Assembly: GCA_964459445.1 (NCBI GenBank)
Contig: CAYWMP010000167.1
Location: 1-13,104 of the forward strand
Direction of reading: 5' to 3'
Source: CAYWMP01 sp964459445
GTDB lineage: Bacteria > Desulfobacterota > DSM-4660 > Desulfatiglandales > HGW-15
Length of the DNA: 13,104 nucleotides
Part shown: in pieces, positions 1 through 6,864 of the stretch
Layout of the letters: every line of letters starts with the position of its first letter
How positions within the stretch are numbered: position 1 is the stretch's first letter
The notes under the pieces: model-generated
Databases searched by the model: none
Told to the model about the DNA's origin: nothing
Seen by the model: only the letters and a program-made list of their open reading frames with translations
Translations under genes and position numbers: made by a program

Positions 1-151
1 TGAGTATCCGATATGTCCATTGGGCTGGGGCGTTCGCCGGTTATAGAAAAGGAAAAGGGAAGCTATCAATTCCTAATGCGGACTTCAATTAAGTCGCTGG
101 CAACAACTATGTTTTTTTCTTTTGATCCCCGAGTATCTATTGGGTCAAATA

Positions 152-170
152 CCTTTATAAAGCATAAAGG
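152..170 (-). terminator. Weak stem-loop just past hypE
   Basis: Read on the minus strand, a 7-bp stem CCTTTAT/ATAAAGG with a 5-nt loop lies about 20 nt beyond the hypE stop codon. It is AT-rich and followed only by TATTTG rather than a proper U-tract, so it is at best a poor intrinsic terminator and may be chance. Confidence 0.2.
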
Positions 171-189
171 GTTAGGGTCTTATAAACCA

Positions 190-1200
190 TTAACATATAC
201 GAGGCAACTGCTCCCCAGTCAGCATTGATAGGATGCGGGTACCCCCTACGGCCGTTTTTAAAAGAACCTTTCCGGGATTTTCATCAACGATCTCACCAAT
301 GATTTTTGCGCCTTTCCCATATTTGCTTTTCTTCATGGTTTCAACCACGTCATGGGCATCCTTCTCAGGGGCAATAACAAGGCATTTTCCTTCATTAGCT
401 ACATAGAGAGGGTCAATACCCAGGATTTCACAGGCCCCAAAAACGGCGCGACAGATAGGGAGCTCTTCTTCGAAAAGACGGATGCCGACCCTCGATTGCC
501 CCGCTATTTCATTGAGCGCAGTAGCCACCCCGCCCCGGGTGGGATCCCTAAGCACATGTATGCTTCGGCACAGGGCCAGGATATCAGCAGTGAGAGCGTT
601 TAGCGGAGCCGAGTCACTTGATAAGGAGGATTTGAATTCGAGGCCTTCACGTTTTGAAAGTATGGCCATACCATGATCCCCTATACTTCCATTAATGATC
701 ACTTTGTCTCCGGGACGGGCGTTTCCGGCACCTACGTCTACCCCTTCGGGTATCAAGCCGATACCGGACGTATTGATGAAGAGCTTGTCAATATTGCCCT
801 TCGGGACAACCTTTGTATCGCCCGCTACGATGCTTATTTTCGCTTCATTGCTGGCCTCCGCCACGGAATCAATGATTCTCCGGAGGTCATTCATGAGGAA
901 GCCCTCTTCAATGATAAGACCGAGTGTTAGATAAAGCGGATTCGCTCCCTGCATGGAAAGATCATTTACCGTTCCATGGACGGAAAGACTGCCTATGTCG
1001 CCGCCCGGAAAAAAGATTGGGTCAACCACATAAGAATCCGTTGTGAAGGCCAGCTTACAACCGGGAAATTCCACTACCGCGCTGTCATCTAACGTTGTCA
1101 GAAAGGCATTATCAAGGCGGCTGAGAAAAACCGTTTCTACCAATTCGTGGGATGCTTCACCTCCGCTGCCGTGGTCAAGCCCGATTCGATCATCCGTCAT
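190..1200 (-). CDS. hypE: Hydrogenase expression/formation protein HypE
   Basis: HypE is the cytoplasmic enzyme that, with HypF, makes the cyanide ligand of the [NiFe]-hydrogenase active site: HypF carbamoylates the C-terminal cysteine of HypE, and HypE dehydrates the thiocarboxamide to a thiocyanate using ATP. The 336-residue product has the family length. It shows the N-terminal GSGG motif (residues 11-14), the PurM/AIRS-like ATP-binding segments (DSYVVDP at 55-61, GDTK at 127-130), DPTRGGV at 219-225, and the diagnostic C-terminal PRIC with Cys336 as last residue. The ATG is preceded by GAGAGGATGAA on the minus strand, giving a GAGG ribosome site about 7 nt away. Usually hypE closes a hypABFCDE operon; here no other hyp gene is visible and 572 bp of gene-free DNA lie upstream, so it appears to be transcribed alone. 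Identification is secure. Confidence 0.97.
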   Translation of the reverse strand: MTDDRIGLDHGSGGEASHELVETVFLSRLDNAFLTTLDDSAVVEFPGCKLAFTTDSYVVDPIFFPGGDIGSLSVHGTVNDLSMQGANPLYLTLGLIIEEGFLMNDLRRIIDSVAEASNEAKISIVAGDTKVVPKGNIDKLFINTSGIGLIPEGVDVGAGNARPGDKVIINGSIGDHGMAILSKREGLEFKSSLSSDSAPLNALTADILALCRSIHVLRDPTRGGVATALNEIAGQSRVGIRLFEEELPICRAVFGACEILGIDPLYVANEGKCLVIAPEKDAHDVVETMKKSKYGKGAKIIGEIVDENPGKVLLKTAVGGTRILSMLTGEQLPRIC

Positions 1201-1347
1201 TTCATCCTCTCAGGTTTTTGTGGATGTATTCTTATCCATTCGATGGCCCTTGAATAATCGATCAATGAAACCCTAACCAAACATATTTGAAATTTCCTTC
1301 AACATTGAATCAACGTTTATCATTGTTTCGAAGCCTCAGGTAATGCA

Positions 1348-1456
1348 AGTGTTCAGTGGTTCAGCGTTCAGGAAAGAAAAACTGATTCCTTGCCTCAGCT
1401 CCCTCTCGTTCGACCTGGAGGCTCTCGACAGGCTGAACTCTGAACCACTGAACACT
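1348..1456. repeat. Inverted repeat with 24-bp arms (REP/MITE-like)
   Basis: Left arm 1348-1371 begins AGTGTTCAGTGGTTCAG; right arm 1433-1456 is its reverse complement with a single mismatch (GCG versus GAG in the sense of the left arm). The arms enclose 61 bp. The arms are themselves internally repetitive (GTTCAG occurs three times in each). No flanking target duplication is obvious. The structure could be a REP-type or MITE-type intergenic element or a cruciform; no coding sequence lies inside it. Confidence 0.75.
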
Positions 1457-1507
1457 CGGAACACCTTTGGTTTGTCAACGCTCGTCAGATTTGTTTGACT
1501 CGTTTAG

Positions 1508-1705
1508 TCAAGGAATCGTGGTGTAAGGAGCTAAAGCCTCAAGATGGAAATACTCATCCTGGTGCATTTGAACGTCGGGCACGAAGTCTCCGTCCTTTTA
1601 TTTGATCTTGATCCTTTATTCAAGGCCCGTCGAAGGAAAACATCTATGTCTTCGCAGTTATTCAATTGGGCAAAAAGCCTGACATTGCTTGTCCCGTCGT
1701 AGCTT
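1508..1705 (-). pseudogene. Possible frameshifted protein fossil
   Basis: On the minus strand one frame reads protein-like text including LFAQLNNCEDIDVFLRRAL, and after a +1 shift near 1597 a second frame reads DGDFVPDVQMHQDEYFHLEA before a TGA stop at 1508-1510. The combined text has acidic, aromatic and hydrophobic composition typical of real proteins, whereas each single frame is broken by stops. I do not recognise the family. It is only about 60 residues and may be coincidence. Confidence 0.25.
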
Positions 1706-1749
1706 CAGGCGTTTGCAACGTGTAGCAAAGACGGAAAATTGTGAATAAT

Positions 1750-1767
1750 GGCCATTTTTGAATGGGC
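1750..1767 (-). terminator. Weak hairpin beyond the TraB-family gene
   Basis: GGCCATT (1750-1756) and AATGGGC (1761-1767) can pair with one mismatch around a 4-nt loop, 6 nt past the stop codon of the upstream minus-strand gene. On that strand it is followed by ATTATTCACAATTTTCC, which is T-rich but not a run. Possible weak terminator only. Confidence 0.22.
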
Positions 1768-1772
1768 ACTCA

Positions 1773-2675
1773 CTAAAGTTGTTCCAATATATACCCTTTT
1801 CGCCGAAGCATCTCCAGGATGCCGCCGTCACCAACAAGATGTCCCGCTCCGATTACCACCATATAGTGTTCAGGCTTACCAAAAAGGGATTCGATTTTTG
1901 AAATCCAGTTTTTGTTTCTCCTGGAAAATAGTGCTTCATAGATTGCGGGGAATTCTTTAAGGTTTTCGTGCAACAGGGCTTCTAACTTCACGAGATCACC
2001 AACTGACCATGCCTCAATCATGGAACTCGCTTGTTCCTCGATGACATCAAAATCTCTCAGGGTTTGCATAACAAGGGCATCTTGCGTCTTCTCAGGAAGC
2101 CTATCGAAGAGATCGATCTGATATTCGATCGTCTCCAGGCCCATAATCCGTTTATTTGTTTTAATGGCTTTTGCAAATAGATATTTGTCTAAACCGAATT
2201 GGGGATTGAATCCAAGCCTCTGCAATTCCATCATTGTAATCGTAATGGAGAAAAGCCAAGGCTTGAGTTGTTGAAAGGCGGCTATATCCAATCCCAATTG
2301 CGCACATTTTTTATGGGCCAAGGTGTAGGTTTCATTGCTGAGCCGGTTCTTCAAAGATTCCCCTTGCGGAAGGGTGCCTTTCTTAAACATCAATTCTTGG
2401 TTTTTTTGTTGTTCCATCTCTCTTAGGTCGAATTCGAAGACGATAACCTGGCTATCACGGAAGGCGAATTCAATTTGGGGATCAACAGGGTAGTTTTCGC
2501 TCTTCAAGAGATGCAAAGATCCCAGCAGATAGACGACATTGGTTTCGGATTTGATTCCCCATAACGTGTTCCGGGTCTTCCCTGCGAATGCTATATCGGC
2601 ATGCTCAAAACAATAACCAAGAACCGCAAGGATAGTAATGAAGATACGGATTACCTTTTGAGATCTAATCTTCAC
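1773..2675 (-). CDS. Secreted TraB/GumN-family protein
   Basis: A 300-residue member of the TraB/GumN (TIKI-like) superfamily, whose eukaryotic TIKI relatives are metalloproteases; the role of the bacterial members is not settled. Residues 1-31 form a signal peptide (basic start, hydrophobic 10-20, AFA before Gly32), so the mature protein should be periplasmic or outer-surface. The family's N-terminal Gly-x-x-His motif is GSLH (52-55) after strand NVVYLLG, MGLE (178-181) follows a central segment, and the conserved C-terminal motif is GAGHLVG (276-282). The start is GTG (2673-2675), chosen because GGAGG at 2684-2688 sits 8 nt upstream. The stop is TAG followed directly by in-frame TGA. It has no close co-directional partner. 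Family assignment is firm; substrate is unknown. Confidence 0.88.
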   Translation of the reverse strand: MKIRSQKVIRIFITILAVLGYCFEHADIAFAGKTRNTLWGIKSETNVVYLLGSLHLLKSENYPVDPQIEFAFRDSQVIVFEFDLREMEQQKNQELMFKKGTLPQGESLKNRLSNETYTLAHKKCAQLGLDIAAFQQLKPWLFSITITMMELQRLGFNPQFGLDKYLFAKAIKTNKRIMGLETIEYQIDLFDRLPEKTQDALVMQTLRDFDVIEEQASSMIEAWSVGDLVKLEALLHENLKEFPAIYEALFSRRNKNWISKIESLFGKPEHYMVVIGAGHLVGDGGILEMLRRKGYILEQL

Positions 2676-3256
2676 TTAAGAAACCTCCATTCAGGCATTC
2701 CCCCATTCCTCTTTTCGAAAGTGCGGGATGAATAGGACGTAGAAGATGACTAAAGTCATGCGTTTTGGAATTGACGCTGAGTTTATATTCTATCGTGGAA
2801 ACCTCCATTAGGAAAGGTAATCCATTCGGACTCCCCTATCTATTGGGTGTTCTTTGAATTTATTTAGGAAAAATTTAGGGGCATTGACAAATATTAGCTA
2901 TAAAAAGGGCAGTTAAAATAAAATTGTAATAAAAGATAACAAATCATACTAAATGAAATAAATAACAATTAATATTATTAGGGACAGTTTTTATGTTCGT
3001 TCGTGAATTAATGATATTCGAGGGACAATCTTAGGGGTAGGAGCCACATCCAAGCCAATATTATGAATGACTTTCAATGTTCCACGTGAAACATATTTTT
3101 TCTTTATTAAAAGAGACGGTTGTGTTAACAGCTATGCCGAACTGAATGTTGAGGCAAAACACTTATCCTCGAAATGGATGTATTCATAGCGACTTGGCGG
3201 GATCTTCGTTGCCACTGAAATGCTCTTCGAGGGGGCAGTTTTTGAATTAAGGAGAC
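2676..3256. other. Gene-free, AT-rich region upstream of parA
   Basis: About 580 bp without a convincing gene. 2861-2995 is strikingly AT-rich. The only recognised site is parS at 3078-3093; an 8-bp palindrome TGTTAACA lies at 3123-3130. I looked for DnaA boxes (TTATCCACA and variants) on both strands and found none with one mismatch or fewer, so there is no support for calling oriC here. A 12-bp direct repeat, GAAACCTCCATT, occurs at 2680-2691 and 2798-2809; the first copy contains the ribosome site of the TraB-family gene. Confidence 0.6.
3078..3093. promoter_or_regulatory. parS: parS centromere site
   Basis: The 16-bp TGTTCCACGTGAAACA matches the conserved bacterial chromosomal parS consensus TGTTNCACGTGAAACA, the near-palindrome recognised by the helix-turn-helix of ParB. 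It lies about 190 bp upstream of parA, so locus and site form a parABS unit. ParB loads here as a CTP-dependent clamp and spreads to neighbouring DNA. Chromosomal parS sites normally cluster near the replication origin, so its presence suggests, but does not prove, that this region is origin-proximal. Confidence 0.95.
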
Positions 3257-3268
3257 ATGGGAGACAAA

Positions 3269-4051
3269 ATGGGGCAGGTCATTTCTATAGCCAACCAGAA
3301 AGGTGGAGTTGGAAAGACAACAACCGCAGTCAATTTGGCCGCCTCTCTAGCCGTGGCTGAGAAGAATTGCCTATTGGTCGATTGTGATCCCCAGGGAAAC
3401 GCAACAACGGGATTGGGGCTGGACAAATCGGAATTGACCAACGGTCTCTATGAATACATCCTGGGAACCGCTTTGGAGGAGGACGCGATATTTGAGACGG
3501 ATCTGCCCGGCCTATATATCCTTGGCGCTACCAATGATTTGATCGGGGCAGAGGTAGAGATGGTTTCGGTCGATGAAAGGGAGTATCGGCTGCGGAAAAG
3601 GGTGAGGCCGCTTAAGGAACGTTATGACTTCATTTTCCTCGACTGCCCCCCCTCATTGGGTTTTCTAACACTGAATGCCTTAACGGCCGCAGATTCGGTA
3701 TTGATTCCCCTTCAGTGCGAGTATTATGCCTTGGAAGGGCTCAGCCAATTACTAAAAACAGTAAGAGCGGTCAAAAACAGTCTTAACCCTTCTCTCCAAT
3801 TGGCTGGAATACTGCTGACAATGCACGACGCTCGAAATAACCTCTCCCTTCAAGTGGAAGAAGAAGTGCGAAACCATTTTAAGGACAAAGTGTTTGCATC
3901 AATCATCCCTCGAAACGTACGACTTAGCGAGGCGCCCAGTCACGGGAAACCCATTCTCCTTTATGACGTCAAATCAAAAGGAGCCCAGAGTTACTTGGCA
4001 TTGGCTCAGGAAATCATGGGCCTGGGAGTAGATCACCATGGCCAAACATAA
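3269..4051 (+). CDS. parA: Chromosome-partitioning ATPase ParA (Soj)
   Basis: ParA is a Walker-type ATPase that dimerises with ATP, coats the nucleoid and drives segregation of ParB-parS complexes. From the ATG at 3269 the product has 260 residues, the usual chromosomal ParA length. The deviant Walker A box KGGVGKTT occupies residues 11-18, followed by LLVDCDPQGNATTG (Walker A') and FIFLDCPPSLGFLTLNAL (Walker B and following). An ATG 12 nt upstream (3257) would add MGDK, but its AAGGAG is only 2 nt away, whereas the 3269 ATG has GGGAG at a 5-nt spacing and gives the family-typical N-terminus MGQVISIANQ. The gene overlaps parB by 14 nt, so the two are translationally linked. Identification is secure; only the start is a choice. 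Confidence 0.97.
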   Translation: MGQVISIANQKGGVGKTTTAVNLAASLAVAEKNCLLVDCDPQGNATTGLGLDKSELTNGLYEYILGTALEEDAIFETDLPGLYILGATNDLIGAEVEMVSVDEREYRLRKRVRPLKERYDFIFLDCPPSLGFLTLNALTAADSVLIPLQCEYYALEGLSQLLKTVRAVKNSLNPSLQLAGILLTMHDARNNLSLQVEEEVRNHFKDKVFASIIPRNVRLSEAPSHGKPILLYDVKSKGAQSYLALAQEIMGLGVDHHGQT

Positions 4052-4883
4052 AGCCCTAGGAAAGGGACTTTCGGCCCTCATACCTGAGGCCAACAAGCTG
4101 ACCGAAGGAAATGAAGGCTTCTTCCACTGTCCCCTAGAGTCCATCAAACCAAATCCTCTTCAACCTCGGAAAACCTTCGAGGGGAATGAATTGGATGATC
4201 TGGTCAGTTCCATTAAAGAGAAGGGGATTTTGACTCCCATACTTGTCAGCGCAGCCGGGGACGGGTATCAACTGATAGCAGGAGAGCGCCGCTGGCGTGC
4301 CGCCCAAAAGGCAGGTCTTGAAAGGATTCCTGTTGTCATACGAGAAACAACGCCCATGGAGTCCTTGGAATTGGCCCTCATCGAAAACATTCACAGGAAA
4401 GACCTTAATCCCATTGAAGAGGCCCTTGCCTATAAAAAATGGCTGGAAGACAGCACCACGACGCAGGAAGCCCTTGCGAAAGCACTGGGCAAGGAACGCT
4501 CAACCATAACGAACACGCTACGATTACTGAGACTACCAAGGGCTATTCAACAGGATCTCATTGATGAACGACTCAGCATGGGGCATGCTAGAGTCATCGC
4601 CGGGCTAAAAGGCAATGAACATCAAATGAAGCTCAGAAATTTGATTCTAAAAAAATCGCTCTCCGTTCGCCAGGCGGAGGAGCTATCAAAGGAAAAAAAG
4701 AAGATTAAAAAGTCCAAAAAGATATCTATCGAAAAAGATCATTACATCCAGTCTCTATCCGATGAACTAAAAAGGTCTCTCGGTACAAAGGTAGACATCA
4801 AGAGATCCGGCAAAAAAGGAAGTATCGTCATTCATTTTTTCTCGGATGAAGAGTTGGACCGTTTGCTCGAAATTCTCACCTAA
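4038..4883 (+). CDS. parB: Chromosome-partitioning protein ParB (Spo0J)
   Basis: ParB is the parS-specific CTPase DNA clamp that partners ParA. The 281-residue product has all expected parts: the N-terminal ParA-stimulating peptide KALGKGLSALI (5-15), the CTP-binding core with NPLQPRKTF (39-47), GERRWR (82-87) and ENIHRKDLNPIE (116-127), a helix-turn-helix around 142-165 (TTQEALAKALGKERSTITNT) for parS binding, a lysine-rich linker (about 218-228) and a C-terminal dimerisation domain (about 235-281). The ATG lies inside the end of parA, with GGAG 9 nt upstream. The cognate parS is just ahead of parA. No catalytic or binding residue appears missing. Confidence 0.97.
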   Translation: MAKHKALGKGLSALIPEANKLTEGNEGFFHCPLESIKPNPLQPRKTFEGNELDDLVSSIKEKGILTPILVSAAGDGYQLIAGERRWRAAQKAGLERIPVVIRETTPMESLELALIENIHRKDLNPIEEALAYKKWLEDSTTTQEALAKALGKERSTITNTLRLLRLPRAIQQDLIDERLSMGHARVIAGLKGNEHQMKLRNLILKKSLSVRQAEELSKEKKKIKKSKKISIEKDHYIQSLSDELKRSLGTKVDIKRSGKKGSIVIHFFSDEELDRLLEILT

Positions 4884-4961
4884 TGTCTAATAAATACGTT
4901 CAAGAATGAAATAAGGAATACAAAATTGAAAATGGGGCATTCCCGACAGGAGGCGATTTGA

Positions 4962-5588
4962 ATGATTGAAGAGATGGCACAAAAGATTAAATGGTTGGGT
5001 CATGCCAGTTTCAGGATTGATTCTCATAAGACGATCTATTTTGATCCCTATCAAATCAAAGAAGGGCCAAAAGCCGATATTATATTGGTGAGCCACGACC
5101 ATTTTGATCATTGCTCACCAGAGGATGTGGCCAAAATCCAAAAACAAGAAACAGTCATCATTACGGAGAAAGGCGCTGCGAATAAACTATCGGGTGACGT
5201 GCGAGTTTTGGATCCAGGCGTAAACATCGAGATAGACGACGTAATAATAGAGACCGTTCCGGCCTACAACGTTGACAAAGATTTTCACCCCAGGAAAAAT
5301 GCCTGGCTAGGCTTCATCGTTGAAGTGGACGGCACCCGCATCTACCACACCGGAGATTCGGACTTCATCCCCGAAATGAAAGACTTCAAAGTGGATATTG
5401 CGTTTCTACCGGTCTCGGGGACCTATGTGATGAGTGCAGACCAGGCCGTTAAGGCAGCTCTAGCCATTGAACCTAAATTGGCTATTCCGATGCATTATGG
5501 AGCCATCGTTGGAGATGAGGGAGATGCCAATAGGTTTAAGGAAGCTCTGGAAGGTCAGGTGGAGGTGATGGTTCTCTCGAAAGTGTAA
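4962..5588 (+). CDS. MBL-fold metal-dependent hydrolase, UPF0173/UlaG-like
   Basis: A 208-residue single-domain metallo-beta-lactamase-fold protein of the compact UPF0173 group, which is related to the ascorbate-6-phosphate lactonase UlaG. The substrate is unknown. Metal ligands are visible: SHDHFDH supplies His45, His47, Asp49 and His50; IYHTGDSD supplies His129 with Asp132; and PMHYG supplies His178. The N-terminal WLGHASFRI (11-19) is also typical of the group. The ATG is well supported by a perfect AGGAGG at 4948-4953, 8 nt upstream. It lies 78 bp after parB on the same strand and may be co-transcribed, but nothing ties it functionally to partitioning. There is no signal peptide, so it should be cytoplasmic. 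Confidence 0.92.
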   Translation: MIEEMAQKIKWLGHASFRIDSHKTIYFDPYQIKEGPKADIILVSHDHFDHCSPEDVAKIQKQETVIITEKGAANKLSGDVRVLDPGVNIEIDDVIIETVPAYNVDKDFHPRKNAWLGFIVEVDGTRIYHTGDSDFIPEMKDFKVDIAFLPVSGTYVMSADQAVKAALAIEPKLAIPMHYGAIVGDEGDANRFKEALEGQVEVMVLSKV

Positions 5589-6021
5589 TACTGACAGCTG
5601 GTATAAAGGCAGATAACCCTACCAAAAAAAAGTTCGATCTATATCGAATAAATTATGAATTAACATATAATCATTATAATATTCATTTTAGTGGGTATCC
5701 AGTTTACTCAACCGGTCCCTATATGTTGTGAAAAAGATGTGCGCTGCCTTTTCAGGCGATTGAGCATCTCGTTCGATGCTTGTTCATAGATTATGGAACA
5801 CTGTCGAATTTCGATACACATAAGCAGTTGATTTCACTGGTTAAAATTATTGCATCCTGGAATCCTAAAAAAGCTCGGCTGAGGGCGGCTCCATCAAATG
5901 CGAAGAATTAGCCTTATAGCGCGCAATATCTGACAGCTACATCTTGTAGTCGGTTGAGTAAACTGGATACCCACTTTCATTTTATATTAATTTAAATTAA
6001 TTTAAAATTAGCATAAAAGCA
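5589..6021. other. Gene-free region carrying a MITE-like insertion
   Basis: This 433-bp stretch between convergent genes is mostly the element at 5691-5974. The host DNA on both sides (5640-5690 and 5975-6021) is extremely AT-rich, for example TTTAAATTAATTTAAAATTA near 5990-6010, a plausible preferred insertion target. No intrinsic terminator for either convergent gene is apparent. Confidence 0.6.
5691..5974. mobile_element. MITE-like element, 284 bp with 24-bp perfect TIRs
   Basis: The left terminus 5691-5714 starts GTGGGTATCCAGTTTACTCA and the right terminus 5951-5974 is its exact reverse complement over all 24 bases. The nine bases TTCATTTTA occur immediately left of the element (5682-5690) and again at 5976-5984, one base beyond the right terminus, consistent with a target-site duplication of about 9-10 bp. 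The interior is too short for a transposase. It contains one 59-codon open frame without an ATG (5732-5908, plus strand), which could be the residue of a larger parent insertion sequence. A transposase supplied in trans would be needed for movement. I cannot name the parent IS family from the termini. Confidence 0.85.
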
Positions 6022-6864
6022 TTAATATAGCATTAAATCATTCTCGATCTTGTCGGGAAGCGCAAGATAATATTTCCCCTCTTCTTCTCTTCCCCTCCTA
6101 ACACACCCGTTTCCATAGATCCGGCATTTTTCTTTCATTTCAAAGAGCGTGGCCACAAGTTGATGTTCCCTGAGTTTTCCACTCTCGATCATCTTGACCA
6201 TGGCCTGGATCCTGAAGCGATCCATGCCGGGGTGGGCTGAGGACAGTTGATCCTCATGGCCTCCCACCTTGACGACAAAGGACTCTTCCAAAAGATAAAT
6301 GGGATAATGGCAGGAAATCCTGAGCCAAAGGTCATAATCTTCACAGGCCGGAAGGTCTTCATCAAAAAGCCCCACTTCATCAAACAAAGATTTTTTGACC
6401 ACAACGGCTGAGGGGCTCACCAAACAGAGCTTTAAGGACGGTATATATATGTCCCCGGACGGTTTTCTATGTTTCCTTTGTGGGTTTACTCGCACACCGT
6501 TTCTGATCCAGATCTCCTCAGTCTGGCAAGCAACGGCCTCAGGGTTTTTATTAAAAAAAGCCGCTTGCGCCGCAAGCTTTTGTGGCAGCCAATAATCATC
6601 CGAATCGAGGAAGGCGATAAAAGGAGAATTTGCTGCCTTGATCCCCGTGTTTCTTGCAGCGGAAACACCCAAGTTATGATCATGGGAAATGCACCTTATA
6701 TGATCATGGAAGGGGGCTAACCGGCCAGGCGTATCGTCAGAGGACCCATCGTCTACAACGATAATCTCATAATCGAAAAAAGTCTGATAAAGGATGGATG
6801 ATAGGGCTCTTAGAAGCGTTTGGGCCCTATTGAAAGTTGGGATGATGACGCTGACCCAGGTCAT
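6022..6864 (-). CDS. Family 2 glycosyltransferase
   Basis: A 280-residue GT-A fold glycosyltransferase that would transfer a sugar from a nucleotide- or lipid-linked donor; acceptor unknown. VSVIIPTFNRAQTLLRAL (4-21) is the family N-terminus, VVDDGSSDD (36-44) binds the nucleotide, FLDSDD (85-90) contains the DxD metal site, and CEDYDLWLR (174-182) holds the catalytic-base region, with HEDQLS at 203-208. There is no transmembrane segment. The frame is open 30 codons further upstream, but the ATG at 6862-6864 begins exactly at the family N-terminus and overlaps the stop of the preceding gene as ATGA, so I choose it; translation is probably coupled because only a poor ribosome site is visible. 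Its position directly behind an ispH-ubiA fusion hints at a prenyl-linked acceptor, an inference only. Confidence 0.92.
   Translation of the reverse strand: MTWVSVIIPTFNRAQTLLRALSSILYQTFFDYEIIVVDDGSSDDTPGRLAPFHDHIRCISHDHNLGVSAARNTGIKAANSPFIAFLDSDDYWLPQKLAAQAAFFNKNPEAVACQTEEIWIRNGVRVNPQRKHRKPSGDIYIPSLKLCLVSPSAVVVKKSLFDEVGLFDEDLPACEDYDLWLRISCHYPIYLLEESFVVKVGGHEDQLSSAHPGMDRFRIQAMVKMIESGKLREHQLVATLFEMKEKCRIYGNGCVRRGREEEGKYYLALPDKIENDLMLY

Larger units (their letters stand above)
1201..1772. other. 572-bp gene-free stretch between hypE and traB-family gene
   Basis: No convincing complete gene is visible. It holds a long inverted repeat (1348-1456), a short protein-like minus-strand reading frame that appears frameshifted (about 1508-1705), and a weak hairpin at 1750-1767. 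A plus-strand frame of about 52 codons starting with ATG at about 1543 has AAGGAG 13 nt away, too far for a good ribosome site, and overlaps the fossil; I do not call it. The hypE promoter must lie here but no clear -35/-10 pair stands out. Confidence 0.6.

Noticed and set aside
13..228. Plus-strand 71-codon frame at the left edge
   Set aside because: It overlaps the 3' end of hypE on the opposite strand, lacks a ribosome site and does not read like any protein family.
1691..1734. CCGTC...GACGG stem in the hypE-traB gap
   Set aside because: The arms are only 5 bp with a 31-nt loop, indistinguishable from chance.
2861..2995. AT-rich tract as a replication origin unwinding element
   Set aside because: No DnaA boxes with one mismatch or fewer were found nearby on either strand, so AT content and a neighbouring parS alone do not justify calling oriC.
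3190..3225. Sigma-54-like GG-N10-GC upstream of parA
   Set aside because: The spacing occurs (within GGCGGGATCTTCGTTGCC) but the TGGCAC and TTGCA contexts do not match in register, and parAB operons are not usually sigma-54 dependent.
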